Source: Gammaproteobacteria bacterium (GTDB lineage: Bacteria > Pseudomonadota > Gammaproteobacteria > Chromatiales > Chromatiaceae). From it: a DNA stretch of 64,000 nucleotides. A model generated the notes under the pieces. That model saw nothing but the letters and a program-made list of their open reading frames with translations, made no database searches and had not been told where the DNA came from. Of the stretch, positions 54,826-64,000 are shown piece by piece. Position numbers and translations under genes: made by a program. Each line of letters begins with the position of its first letter. The first letter of the stretch is position 1. The stretch covers positions 1 through 64,000 of the forward strand of contig JAAELC010000314.1 of the NCBI GenBank assembly GCA_024227135.1, in the 5' to 3' direction.

Positions 54826-57800
54826 ATGGAACATACCAGTTCTGACGGGATCGAAATCCGGGAACAGCTACGAAGTGCAATTGCCAGGTTCGAGCATGTG
54901 CTTCCGGGCCAGGCACCGATCAGGAACTTCGTTCATCACAACACCTTGCATGGTTATCAACATCTGTTGTTTCCCGAAGCCCTGGAACTGGCCGAAAAGA
55001 AAACCGGTGCCCGTGGTTACCTGCCTGAGGAACGTTATCGGGAGTTTTTCGAACACGGGAGGATTTCACGGGAGGAGCTGGAACGGGTGCTCGACGAGAG
55101 CCCGGAACTGCAGGCAGACGAGCTGTTGTTCGACGATGGCGATCGGTCGCTGACCCGGCGGGAGGTTTATTTAAACGCGCTGCTGCATCCTATCGAGCCG
55201 GTTACGGCCTGCCAGTTCAACTGGCAGATCGAGGAGTTGCAGGCATTGCAGCGTTTTCAACCCGATGTACCGGCACTCGATCGGCAACGTCTGCTGGCTG
55301 AAGCCGCCCGTTTCGGGATGGACAGCGAGCAGGAAGCTATAACCGATCTCTGGGGGGGGTGCCTCGAAAAACTGGGACTGACCCACTATCTGTTACATCC
55401 GGAGGATCTGGTCGATCTTGATCCGGAACAGGCAGAACGAATGCTGGTAGAATTGCTGGCGGGAAACGAGGAGAGTGACTCGGTTCAACGGGTGGTAGAT
55501 CGTCGGATCCGCAAAGAATCGGAAGTGTTGTTGAATCAAACGCTGGAACGAGTCGGTGAAGATCTGACCTTAAGGGGGTTGTTGCAGCTGGTTACCGGGC
55601 AGGACGTCCTGGAATTGCTCGAGCCGGGTCTGTTCCGGCAACTCGCCAGTTATCTCGATCAGGGGACGGCTGCATGGCACTCGGAGGATAATAAGGCGGG
55701 TTTCTACCATGCTTGGCGCTCCCAGGCTGCACTGGATCTGAACTGGGTTTTTGAAGAGCTGCCGGATTGGAAGAATCATCTGGAATCACTGCCGGATGAT
55801 CCCATGGATACCCTGATTACGGAGTTGCGCCGCCTGGGTTTGAGTCAGAAAAAATGGGTCGGATATCTGGAATGTCTGGCACTTGAACTTCCTGGATGGT
55901 CTGGTATGTTCCTCTGGCGCAGTCTCCATCCGGATTCTGAAGGGGATCATCCAGGCCGTGTGGAGATGATCGACTATCTCGCTGTCAGGCTGGTGGCAGA
56001 GCATCTGTATGCCCAGCGATTGTGCGCTGATCTTTGGCAGCTGGAAGCGAGCCTGGATATGCTGCGCTGGTATTTTCGGCGCCATGCCGGTGAATTTCTG
56101 GTTCGCTATACCCTCTATGGTGCCCGATTACCTGAGTATCTGGCGACCCTGGCCCAGCGTTTTACAAGGCACAGTGCCGGGGGGAATCTGAACCGGGAGT
56201 CCTGGTGGTTGCTGGCTGGTATGGTGCACACCTGGCGGCACAGTCCAGCAGCAGATCAACCTGTGGGATACAGTGTCTACACCAGCGCCTGGTGCTTGTT
56301 CCGTCTGTCTCAACATCTGGGGTTGAGCGGAGGACAGGTACGTTCCATGGAAGCCGACCAGCTACAGCAGGTGTTGAACTGCCTGGAGCGATTGACGCCG
56401 GGAGTGAGGGGGTTCATCTGGTTACAGGCTTACGAGACGCATTACAGAGATCAGGTTTTTAATGGGTTGATCGAGAATCACGGCCGTGCGCCTCATCGGG
56501 TGAGTGGTCCCAGCGCCCAGCTGGTGTTTTGCATGGATGACAGAGAAGAGGGGATGCGCCGGCATCTGGAGGAGCTGGCTCCCGATATCGAGACATTCGG
56601 TGCAGCGGCACATTTCAATGTGCCCAATCTCTGGAAAGGGGTAGATGACAGTACAGTGACTCCTCTCACCCCCGTGGTGATTACTCCGTGTCATGTGATC
56701 GGGGAGCATCCTGTTCCCGGGCAGGAGCCGCTCAAGGTTCGACGAGATAAGCGGCGCCAGTTCAGATTCAGAATCGGTAATATCTTACAGCAGGAAATTC
56801 GTCGTAATCTGTTGAGTTCTGCATTGCTGATCGGGCTGGCAGCACCAGGCGCACTCTTTACCTCTATAGGTAAAGTGATCAACCCTGCAGGGTTCGGCAA
56901 GTGGGTGGAACGATTGCGTCAACGTTTTGAGCCGTCGTTGGAAACCGAACTGCACTGTACCGCCGAAACAACGGATGAACAGCCGACACCCGAGAACCCA
57001 AGGCAGGGGTTTACCACAAAAGAACAGGTCGACAGACTCGAGATTTTTCTGCGCAATATCGGACTCCTGGAAGGGTTTTCACCGCTGGTTGTGATAATGG
57101 CCCATGGATCCGACAGCCAGAACAATCCCCATCTGGCTGCTTACGATTGCGGGGCGTGCAGTGGGCGCCACAGCGGGCCCAACGCCCGTATTCTCGCCGC
57201 GTTGGCAAACCGAAAAGAGGTGCGCAGGGAACTGGCGATCCGGGGAATATCCATTTCGGAATCGTGCTGGTTTCTGGGAACTGAACACAATACCTGCAGC
57301 GAAGGGATAACCTGGTACGACCTGGCACAGATGCCTGAGTCCTTTGATGCCGGACTGGCTACCTTGAGGTCGGCACTGGATGAGGCCAGAGCGAGACATG
57401 CACACGAGCGCTGTCGACGACTGGCCTCGGCACCCGACGCACCCACGATGAAAGAGGCGCTGGATCACGTTATCGGTCGGGGACTGGACTTCAGCCAGGC
57501 ACGTCCGGAACTGGGTCATGCCACCAATGCCGCCGCTGTTATCGGTCGCCGTTCGCTGACTCGAGGGGCATTCTTCGATCGTCGTGTATTCCTGATTTCC
57601 TATGATCCGGAAACCGATCCCGAGGGTGGGGTGCTGGAACGGCTGCTTCTTGCCAATGCGCCGGTAGGGGCAGGCATCAATCTTGAGTACTATTTTTCCA
57701 CCGTGGACAATGTCCGGTACGGTTGTGGTTCGAAAGTAACCCATAATGTCGCCGGCTTTTTCGGGGTTATGGAGGGTTCTGCATCGGACTTGCGCACCGG

Positions 57801-58122
57801 ATTGCCACGACAGATGATCGAAATCCATGAAGCCATGCGATTGCAGGTCGTTGTGGAAGCCAGGGTGGAGATACTGACCCGGATCTATACCCGTCAGCCC
57901 GCACTGCAGGAGTTGGTTGGGAATGGATGGTTGTTGTTGTCAGCGATTCATCCTGAAACTGGCAATATCAGTGTCTTCAAGCCTTCAAAAGGGTTCTTTC
58001 CCTGGGAGGGGGCTAGATATTCTCTGCCCAGTGTGGATTGTTCCATTGATTGGTACCGGGGACATGACCAGCCCCTGTCACCCGCACTGGTAGCTGATCG
58101 TCCGGGAGGAGAAAGTGGCTGA
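54826..58122 (+). CDS. dabA: Inorganic-carbon transporter subunit DabA
   Basis: 1098 residues, DUF2309 family. FCMDDREEGMRRHLEE places Cys569 and Asp571, HGSDSQNNPH places His760, and DCGACSGRHSGPNAR Cys775. These match the zinc ligands of characterised DabA (a CxD pair, then His and Cys 15 residues apart; here also 15). DabA is a beta-carbonic-anhydrase-like peripheral subunit that hydrates CO2 to bicarbonate when driven by the ion flux of DabB. The start is ATG 54826; a TTG six bases upstream overlaps the previous gene's stop. It overlaps dabB by eight bases. Confidence 0.95.
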   Translation: MEHTSSDGIEIREQLRSAIARFEHVLPGQAPIRNFVHHNTLHGYQHLLFPEALELAEKKTGARGYLPEERYREFFEHGRISREELERVLDESPELQADELLFDDGDRSLTRREVYLNALLHPIEPVTACQFNWQIEELQALQRFQPDVPALDRQRLLAEAARFGMDSEQEAITDLWGGCLEKLGLTHYLLHPEDLVDLDPEQAERMLVELLAGNEESDSVQRVVDRRIRKESEVLLNQTLERVGEDLTLRGLLQLVTGQDVLELLEPGLFRQLASYLDQGTAAWHSEDNKAGFYHAWRSQAALDLNWVFEELPDWKNHLESLPDDPMDTLITELRRLGLSQKKWVGYLECLALELPGWSGMFLWRSLHPDSEGDHPGRVEMIDYLAVRLVAEHLYAQRLCADLWQLEASLDMLRWYFRRHAGEFLVRYTLYGARLPEYLATLAQRFTRHSAGGNLNRESWWLLAGMVHTWRHSPAADQPVGYSVYTSAWCLFRLSQHLGLSGGQVRSMEADQLQQVLNCLERLTPGVRGFIWLQAYETHYRDQVFNGLIENHGRAPHRVSGPSAQLVFCMDDREEGMRRHLEELAPDIETFGAAAHFNVPNLWKGVDDSTVTPLTPVVITPCHVIGEHPVPGQEPLKVRRDKRRQFRFRIGNILQQEIRRNLLSSALLIGLAAPGALFTSIGKVINPAGFGKWVERLRQRFEPSLETELHCTAETTDEQPTPENPRQGFTTKEQVDRLEIFLRNIGLLEGFSPLVVIMAHGSDSQNNPHLAAYDCGACSGRHSGPNARILAALANRKEVRRELAIRGISISESCWFLGTEHNTCSEGITWYDLAQMPESFDAGLATLRSALDEARARHAHERCRRLASAPDAPTMKEALDHVIGRGLDFSQARPELGHATNAAAVIGRRSLTRGAFFDRRVFLISYDPETDPEGGVLERLLLANAPVGAGINLEYYFSTVDNVRYGCGSKVTHNVAGFFGVMEGSASDLRTGLPRQMIEIHEAMRLQVVVEARVEILTRIYTRQPALQELVGNGWLLLSAIHPETGNISVFKPSKGFFPWEGARYSLPSVDCSIDWYRGHDQPLSPALVADRPGGESG

Positions 58123-59668
58123 TTATCTGGTGTGGTTGATCCCAACTCTGCCACTACTGGCCGCAGCCTGGATTGGTTTGGGGTTCGTTGCCGGTTGGAG
58201 CCGGGGTGAGCAGGCCGAAACAATGATCGGAAGACTGGTCATCGGAAGCAGTCTGCTGTCTCTTCTGCTGCTGTCGCTGCTGGGGGCTGACGCTGTCTTG
58301 TACGGTACACCCGGGCAGGTGGTTTGCGGTACCTGGTTCAGTAGTGGTGACTATCGAATTCCGATCAGTTTCTTACTGGATTCTTTGGGACTGGGGATGG
58401 GTGTGCTGGTCCTGATCCTGTGTCTTCTGACCCAGCTGTTCTCTGTCAACTATATGCACAGGGAAAGGGGGTACCCGCGTTTTTTCATGCTGTTGAGCCT
58501 GTTCACCGGTGGAATGCTGTTGATCGTTCTGGCAGGTAACGCGGTGTTGACCTTTGTTGGTTGGGAACTGGCGGGGCTCAGCTCTTATCTACTCATTGGC
58601 TATTCATACGATCGTACTGTTGCCACGGTGAATGCCACCCGGGCATTTGTCACCAACCGGGTGGGTGATGCTGGCTTTTTGTTCAGTATTGCGTTGGCCT
58701 ATGCCTGGATTGGAAGTGTTGAATGGCCCAGTATCCTGGAATACTCCAGCAGGCCTGAAGCATTGACTGCCGGGTTGATCGGAATTGGTTTCGTCACCGC
58801 CGCCCTGGTGAAGTCAGCTCAGGTACCCTTCAGCCCCTGGATCGGTCGTGCTCTGGAGGGACCCACTCCGTCCAGTGCTGTGTTTTATGGCGCGGTTATG
58901 GTCCATGCCGGTGTCTATCTTCTGATACGTATACATCCCCTGATCAGTGAAACACCCTTGATTATGTATCTGCTGGTACTACTGGGCACATTGACGGCGC
59001 TCTACGGCTGGCTTTCAGGTCTGGTGCAGACCGATGTAAAAAGTTCTTTGATGTTTTCTACTACCGCCCAGGTGGGTCTGATGTTTCTCGAATGCGGACT
59101 GGGTTGGTTCGAACTGGCTGCATGGCATCTGGCAACCCATGCCATCTGGCGCACTTATCAGTTTCTGCACGCCCCGGCACTCATGCATCTTGCGACCCGT
59201 CCCGCCCGACCGGTAGCGAAATGGCTGCGCAGAATACCGGCGTTGCATGCCGCGGCCATGCAGCGCTTCTGGCTGGACGCCATTACGGACTGGTTGCTGC
59301 TGCGGCCCACCCGTTCACTGGCTCAGGACCTGCAGGATTTTGATCAACGAGTCATCAATCGCATTATCGGCCTGCCGGATCGCACAGCGACCCTTTCATC
59401 CCTGTCCCAGTGGGAGGCACGCAAACAGGGTCAGTTTCGTCAGGAAGGGGAGATCGGCAGTGCCCGAGGACTGGTGGGGCGTCTGCTTCAATGGTTTGCA
59501 ACGCTTCTCTACTGGTTTGAGGAGCACCTGGTACTGAAAGGGGGGAGTGAGGGTCTCGAAAGCGCCATAAAACTGATTGGCCGATATCTGCAGCAGGTGG
59601 AACAGTTGCTCAGTCAACCCCGTTATTTATTGCTGATGATCATGGTGACCTTTGTGGTGATCCTGTAA
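58115..59668 (+). CDS. dabB: Inorganic-carbon transporter subunit DabB (NuoL-like)
   Basis: 517 residues, about 14 helices. FVGWELAGLSSYLLIGYSYDRT (Glu), VKSAQVPFSPWIGRALEGPTPSSA (Lys) and the HAGVYLL block mark the NuoL/MrpA-type channel. Its C-terminus lacks the long lateral helix of NuoL but ends in one more helix. DabB provides ion flux to DabA for CO2 uptake. Start GTG 58115 has GGGAGGAG just upstream and overlaps the dabA end, so translation is coupled. Confidence 0.93.
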   Translation: MADYLVWLIPTLPLLAAAWIGLGFVAGWSRGEQAETMIGRLVIGSSLLSLLLLSLLGADAVLYGTPGQVVCGTWFSSGDYRIPISFLLDSLGLGMGVLVLILCLLTQLFSVNYMHRERGYPRFFMLLSLFTGGMLLIVLAGNAVLTFVGWELAGLSSYLLIGYSYDRTVATVNATRAFVTNRVGDAGFLFSIALAYAWIGSVEWPSILEYSSRPEALTAGLIGIGFVTAALVKSAQVPFSPWIGRALEGPTPSSAVFYGAVMVHAGVYLLIRIHPLISETPLIMYLLVLLGTLTALYGWLSGLVQTDVKSSLMFSTTAQVGLMFLECGLGWFELAAWHLATHAIWRTYQFLHAPALMHLATRPARPVAKWLRRIPALHAAAMQRFWLDAITDWLLLRPTRSLAQDLQDFDQRVINRIIGLPDRTATLSSLSQWEARKQGQFRQEGEIGSARGLVGRLLQWFATLLYWFEEHLVLKGGSEGLESAIKLIGRYLQQVEQLLSQPRYLLLMIMVTFVVIL

Positions 59669-60030
59669 GGGGTTACCCCGGGATGAGTCAGAGAACGCCG
59701 GAAAGGTAACCCGTCTACCGGGTAGCATGGCTATCGGGCCAATCGTGATTGAAAGCATTGCAGAATGGACAGTCCAACCGGGAAAGCGTTTCTGCCCTCA
59801 GGCCGTGAAGGCCGCGTTGATGGGGCGTTATCCGTTTTGCGGGGCACCTGAACATCCTGGATGCCTGGAATTATTTCAAATGAGTCAACAGTCTGAAGTT
59901 TGATGAATGCATACCTAAATCACAGAATTGTTTCCCACTCTCTCCTGGTGAACAAATATACCGCCGCGTTCCTGTGCGGGGCTCCGGCGTGCGTTGGAGC
60001 GGGTTTCCACGGGAATCAGGGGAGCCCTTT
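59669..60030. other. Gap inside the dab locus
   Basis: 362 bases between dabB and the next antiporter-like gene. GGGGTTACCCC and an imperfect GGTAACCCG/CCGGGTAGC stem lie just after the dabB stop and may terminate or process the message. No gene recognised. Confidence 0.4.
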
Positions 60031-61560
60031 GTGAACATGACTGAGATTCACTGGGCCACCCAATCAAGCTATCCTGTTCTGGCGACTTTGCAGTTGTTGC
60101 CTCTGGTGGCTGTATTGTTGATCTGGTGTCTCAGGGATAAGCGCTATCTCTTCTTGCTGGGAACCGGGCTGGCTTCCCTGGAGTTGTTGCTGGCACTGGA
60201 TCTCTACAGTCGCTACGACATAACACTGCATGCGCTGCAATTCAGTGAGCAGTTGAACCTGCCGGGCCCTTTTGCCTACCATGCGGGAGCCGATGGAATC
60301 ACGGTGCTGTTTGTGCTGTTGAACGCGCTTCTGACACTGCTCGTCTTGATCTACGGGCAGGTACGGGATCTTCGGCCGCTTCCCTTATTATTTTCCATTA
60401 TTTTTATAGTGGAATCCCTGTTGATGAGTCTCCTGGTATCCGTGGACCTGATGTGGTTTGTTCTGGTTTCTGCCGTTCAGTTACTGCCTGTGGGTTTCTT
60501 GATCTGGCGTTGGGCACCATCACCTGAGAAGGCACTGGCGCTGACCCGGTTTTATCAGTTCATGGGAATCGGCGTTATGCTGTTGCTGTTCGGAACGCTG
60601 ATACTGGGATGGAATTACGCCAATGTCACCGGTAGCGGCTGGAGTTTCGATTTGATGGATCTGGCCGGAGTGAAAGTATCCGGGCAGATAGACTCGGTGG
60701 TGTTCTTCCTGCTTTTTTACGGATTCGCCATTCGTACCCCCCTGTTTCCTCTGCATGGCTGGTTACCTGTTACCGCAGAGCATGGCAGTATTGCTCTGGC
60801 CCCGGTATTTCTTCTGGGTCTCAAAATCGGTATCTACGGCTTATTGCGTTTTGTCTTCCCGCTGCTGCCCGAAGCCGTATTCCAGTGGCATCAGTTTGTG
60901 ATGGCATTTGCCGTGATAGGCATATTTTACGCTGCGTTGATGGCCTTACTGCAGGTCAATCTGCGACGCCTGCTGGCATTTGCCGTTGTCAGTCATACCA
61001 GTATTCTGGTTATCGGGTTATTCAGTCTGGGGGAACATGGGTTTGAGGGCAGTGTAATATTGTCGGTGAATCTGGGACTTGCCATCACCGGCCTGGTTTT
61101 TGTGATCGGTCTTATTTACAAGCGCACCCGGACCATGTTGTTTACCAGGCTGGGAGGGCTGTTCGATAAACTGCCTTTGCTGGGCATAGCCTTTCTTGTC
61201 GCTGGTTTATCGATCATAGGTATGCCGGGTACACCGGGGTTTGATGCCGTTCACCTGGTGCTGGAAGATGCCATGCACCGGTTCGGTGCTCTAGTTACCA
61301 TCGCCGCCGCATTGGGCAACGTAGTGGCGGCGGGTTTTCTCCTCTGGACTTTCCAGCGCGCTTTCCTTGCACCGGTGGAGAATGCTTCCCAGGTATCGGA
61401 AGTGAAGCGTGCCACGGGTCTTGAAAAGCTCATTGCCGTCATGGTGATCACGATCCTTCTGGGTAGTGGGTTTTACTCTGAGCCCTGGTTGGAACTGGTT
61501 GAATCATCCACCCAGGATCTCAATGAGATTTTCGTGCAAATCGAAGGATCGGGGCGATAA
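60031..61560 (+). CDS. NuoM/NuoN-like subunit 2 of the dab locus, channel residues changed
   Basis: 509 residues, about 14 helices, same fold as the other two. The FWExxLxP helix reads FVLVSAVQLLPVGFL (Ala near 148 where Glu is conserved), and the Lys in the IKxPxFPxHxWLP block is Arg (IRTPLFPLHGWLPVTAEH, near 235). This suggests it does not carry ions in the usual way. GTG 60031 has GGGGAG six bases upstream; ATG 60037 is the alternative. The next gene starts three bases after its stop. Confidence 0.8.
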   Translation: MNMTEIHWATQSSYPVLATLQLLPLVAVLLIWCLRDKRYLFLLGTGLASLELLLALDLYSRYDITLHALQFSEQLNLPGPFAYHAGADGITVLFVLLNALLTLLVLIYGQVRDLRPLPLLFSIIFIVESLLMSLLVSVDLMWFVLVSAVQLLPVGFLIWRWAPSPEKALALTRFYQFMGIGVMLLLFGTLILGWNYANVTGSGWSFDLMDLAGVKVSGQIDSVVFFLLFYGFAIRTPLFPLHGWLPVTAEHGSIALAPVFLLGLKIGIYGLLRFVFPLLPEAVFQWHQFVMAFAVIGIFYAALMALLQVNLRRLLAFAVVSHTSILVIGLFSLGEHGFEGSVILSVNLGLAITGLVFVIGLIYKRTRTMLFTRLGGLFDKLPLLGIAFLVAGLSIIGMPGTPGFDAVHLVLEDAMHRFGALVTIAAALGNVVAAGFLLWTFQRAFLAPVENASQVSEVKRATGLEKLIAVMVITILLGSGFYSEPWLELVESSTQDLNEIFVQIEGSGR

Positions 61561-61563
61561 GTT

Positions 61564-63075
61564 ATGACAGCAGAGCCTTCAGGAATCCCTCTTCTCACTT
61601 TGATGTTGATGACGCCGTTATTCACCGCTGCACTTATCTGGTTCTATCCTGAGCAGGATGATCGGATAAAGTACCTGGCGCTGGGAGCCATATTGCTCGA
61701 TCTGTTGCTGGCGTTCTGGGTGCTGGGGAAATTCGATCCGACAGATCCCGGATTTCAACTCACCGAAAGGGTGTTGTGGATATCAACGCTTAACATCCAT
61801 TATTTTCTGGGTGTCGATGGTATCTCGGTTCTTTTTTTACCTCTGACAGTCCTGTTATTTCTTGGTGTGGTGCTGGCCTCGTGGACCAGTGTTCGTCTCA
61901 TGAAGCGGCTCTATTTCAGCCTGGTTCTGCTTCTTCTCACGGTGACGCTCGGCCTTTTCTGTGCACTGGACACGATTCTGTTTTTCTTGTTCTGGGAAGC
62001 GACGTTGCTTCCCTTGTATTTCCTTATCAGTCTCTGGGGTACCGGTCCGAACCGGCGTTACGCGGCTGCCAAGTACACTTTGTTCATGCTTGCCGGCGGT
62101 ATCCCCTTACTGTTTGGTTTTGTCCTGTTGGCGTTCGACTATGCCGCTGTCGAGGGAACAGGGGTGCCCTATGGATTGATGTTCGACTATCCGAGTCTAC
62201 TTGAGAGTACCGTTACACCGGAAACACAGCGCCTGCTGTTTTTTTTACTGCTCGTGGGGTTTGCAGTGAAGGTTCCTCTTTTTCCTGTCCACTCCTGGCT
62301 GCCGGTCGTTGCCCAGGAGGGTCCGGTAGCTGTCATTGCCTTGATGACAGGTTTGAAACTGGGTGTTTACGGATTACTGCGGTTTGTGGTCCCACTGACC
62401 CCCGATGCCTCCCTGGAGTATCACTGGTTGCTGGCGGGTTTGGGTGTGGTGGGGATACTTTATGGTGGCGTACTCGCGATGGTTCAGACAAACCTGCGCG
62501 GGATGCTCGCCTTTTCCAGTATCAGTCATGTGGGGCTGGTGGTACTTGGAATATCTTCGTTTACGATACAGAGTACCCAGGGTGCACTGTTTCAAATACT
62601 CAACTTTACACTGATTGCCGGGGGGATATTCCTGCTCACCGGGTTTCTGCATCACCGCATAGGTTCCACCGACTTTGTGAATCTGGGTGGCGCGGCTGAA
62701 AGCTTGCCCATGCTCGCTGCTTTTGTTCTGTTCTTTGGCCTGGCCGGCATGGGAATGCCTGGGACTTCGGGATTCCCGGCTGAGTTTTTATTGTTGACAA
62801 GTGCTGTCGCTACTCACACGGGGGCAGGATTGGCGGCGTTGTTCGGTGTTGTGCTGGGGGCGGGTTATTTCCTGGGAATCTATCGCCGGGTTTTTCTGGG
62901 GCCTGTGAGGAACAGTGTGGTGAAGAATGCGCTGGATCTGAGGCCCCGGGAGTTGTTTGTAGTTTGCTTGTTCGGAGGCGTGATTCTGCTGGCAGGACTC
63001 TATCCGGCTGGAGTCCTTGAATTGACTAGAGTCACGGCCGAAGGCTGGTTGGCACGGATTCCCATCGGGGGCTAG
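61564..63075 (+). CDS. NuoM-like subunit 3 of the dab locus
   Basis: 503 residues, about 14 helices. FWEATLLPLYF (Glu near 145) and FAVKVPLFPVHSWLPVVAQEGPVA (Lys) are intact, and TNLRGMLAFSSISHVGLVVLG is the second channel block. With subunits 1 and 2 and DabB it makes four antiporter-type subunits around one DabA. Translated three bases after the previous stop, so probably coupled to it. Confidence 0.85.
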   Translation: MTAEPSGIPLLTLMLMTPLFTAALIWFYPEQDDRIKYLALGAILLDLLLAFWVLGKFDPTDPGFQLTERVLWISTLNIHYFLGVDGISVLFLPLTVLLFLGVVLASWTSVRLMKRLYFSLVLLLLTVTLGLFCALDTILFFLFWEATLLPLYFLISLWGTGPNRRYAAAKYTLFMLAGGIPLLFGFVLLAFDYAAVEGTGVPYGLMFDYPSLLESTVTPETQRLLFFLLLVGFAVKVPLFPVHSWLPVVAQEGPVAVIALMTGLKLGVYGLLRFVVPLTPDASLEYHWLLAGLGVVGILYGGVLAMVQTNLRGMLAFSSISHVGLVVLGISSFTIQSTQGALFQILNFTLIAGGIFLLTGFLHHRIGSTDFVNLGGAAESLPMLAAFVLFFGLAGMGMPGTSGFPAEFLLLTSAVATHTGAGLAALFGVVLGAGYFLGIYRRVFLGPVRNSVVKNALDLRPRELFVVCLFGGVILLAGLYPAGVLELTRVTAEGWLARIPIGG

Positions 63076-63393
63076 CAGACCTTTGCTGTTGTCACTGCTG
63101 ATACTTTTAGTTTGTCGATATTCATGGCGAGCCATGCTTCGTTGGTCATGACTGTTTTGTTCGTCGGAAGCTGTATTGCCACCCATGAATGTCATCTGCT
63201 GGAACTTACTTTTGACGGAACTCAATTCAGTCATTACAAAACGGGGTTAAAATCAATAACTTTCTGATAAATCTAGGGCTTTGATTGGCTTTATATTCGA
63301 TTTAAGGTTGTTGGGCGGGGATTAAACGTTCAAAATAATAGGGGTAATAGGTTCTTTCAGGAATAGTTCGATTAATAAGGATGGCAGCGTAAT
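63076..63393. other. Gap after the dab locus
   Basis: 318 bases, A+T-rich towards the right (around 63240-63390), as expected of a promoter region for the following gene. No clear hairpin, repeat or reading frame stands out. Confidence 0.4.
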
Positions 63394-63996
63394 ATGAGTT
63401 CCCGACATCACTCGCGTCGAAGCAGATCGAAAACCCCTCGTTGGCTGGTTCCCCTACTCACTGTTTTACTGTTTATCATGGTCGTGGTCCTGTTCGTGAT
63501 GGTGATAAATCTTAAAGTCTGTGGCAGAGAAGTCTTAGATATGAGGAAAGCTCAGCATGCATCGGATCAGGAACTGGCGCAGTTGGGGCCAAGGGTTGCG
63601 CAGCTCGAGAGGGAGAATGCTCAACTGGTTAAGGGCAAGTTACCGGGGTTGATTCCACTGTTGATCGATGAGGTTCTGCCTGTCCAGAAAAAGTACGTCA
63701 GGGACATTGTATTCACACAGGCGGGAAAAGGGGATAACAAGCGCCTGGAGTACCGGGTAATACTGGATAATCAGAGCAGTGATGCGGTGCAGCCCAAGGT
63801 GGAAGTGCTCATGTTCGATCAGAATGGAGTCCAGATTGGCTACTCTCGGTTGACCAGCGAGAAAAATCCAACCAAGCCTCCAAGAGTTCTCGATGTGGGA
63901 GAGACGCGTTCTCATGCCGCGCGATTGACTTTCACCTGGAGTGATAATCCAGCTTATTTTTTAGTTAGCATAGACGGCAATTTCGAGTGGTTTTAA
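63394..63996 (+). CDS. Single-span membrane protein with short coiled coil, unknown
   Basis: 200 residues. A basic cytosolic tail (SSRHHSRRSRSKTPR) precedes one helix (WLVPLLTVLLFIMVVVLFVMVI), a coiled coil (about residues 50-85, QELAQLGPRVAQLERENAQL), then a probable beta-sandwich domain (YRVILDNQSSDAVQPKVEVLMFDQNGVQIG). The outer domain recalls FxLYD/Ig-like periplasmic modules. Function unknown. ATG 63394 has AAGGAT upstream. Complete: stop TAA at 63994-63996. Confidence 0.75.
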   Translation: MSSRHHSRRSRSKTPRWLVPLLTVLLFIMVVVLFVMVINLKVCGREVLDMRKAQHASDQELAQLGPRVAQLERENAQLVKGKLPGLIPLLIDEVLPVQKKYVRDIVFTQAGKGDNKRLEYRVILDNQSSDAVQPKVEVLMFDQNGVQIGYSRLTSEKNPTKPPRVLDVGETRSHAARLTFTWSDNPAYFLVSIDGNFEWF

Positions 63997-64000
63997 CGTG

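Noticed and set aside
53351-63075. Respiratory complex I operon
   Set aside because: Only antiporter-type subunits are present; no peripheral or NuoH-like genes occur, and dabA lies among them.

Overview
The window looks like the chromosome of a sulfur-oxidising or denitrifying gammaproteobacterium of the Chromatiales/Sedimenticola type. That placement is inferred from gene content: a clade II nitrous oxide reductase cluster, many small c-type cytochromes, a menaquinone pathway, a DabA/DabB inorganic-carbon accumulator and a gammaproteobacterial core (kdtA, pcm, thiC, dgt, rapA, dsbA). I saw no tRNA, rRNA, CRISPR array, prophage or intact insertion sequence.

Layout. 1-5.9 kb (minus strand, visibly A+T-rich): a surface-polysaccharide-like operon with an ABC-exporter-type membrane protein lacking its ATPase, a deacetylase-like/sulfotransferase fusion, an AsnB-type amidotransferase and a second sulfotransferase cut by the window edge. 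5.9-7.0 kb: gene-poor boundary. 7.0-17.7 kb: WbpM/CapD-type dehydratase, kdtA, pcm, thiC, dgt, rapA. 18.1-31 kb: nos cluster in the order cytochrome c, nosZ, cytochrome c, diheme cytochrome c, nosB, nosD, nosG, nosH, nosF, nosL, nosY, a YtkA-like protein, SCO1. One perfect FNR-type box and one variant box lie in it. 31-33 kb: RNA methyltransferase, WGR protein, diheme cytochrome. 33.2-44.5 kb: menE, menC, menA, menB, a large MscK-like channel, menD, menF. 44.9-50.8 kb: cytochrome c4, dsbA, an EEP nuclease-fold protein, small unknowns, an HNH protein, a pyrophosphatase-like protein and a cNMP-binding protein. 51.2-63.1 kb: nhaD, then NuoM-like, dabA, dabB, a degenerate NuoM-like subunit and another NuoM-like subunit. 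63.4 kb: a membrane-anchored coiled-coil protein.

How the genes fit together. NosG and NosH resemble NapG/NapH, which take electrons from menaquinol. The neighbouring men genes supply that quinone, and the cytochromes c can carry electrons to NosZ. NosDFY, NosL and SCO1 are the usual copper-site maturation set. The DabA locus holds four antiporter-type membrane subunits rather than one and sits beside a Na+/H+ antiporter, which suggests ion-gradient-driven CO2 capture for autotrophy.

Intergenic DNA is rich in inverted-repeat elements. There is a family of short elements with GTAACTRCTCACCCC-type ends (three copies, one without its core), a 271-bp element with nested inverted repeats, two other long hairpins, and a 7-bp tandem repeat between nosL and nosY. 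These repeats, the C-terminal extension of NosZ, the degenerate antiporter paralogue and the deacetylase-sulfotransferase fusion are the most unusual items.
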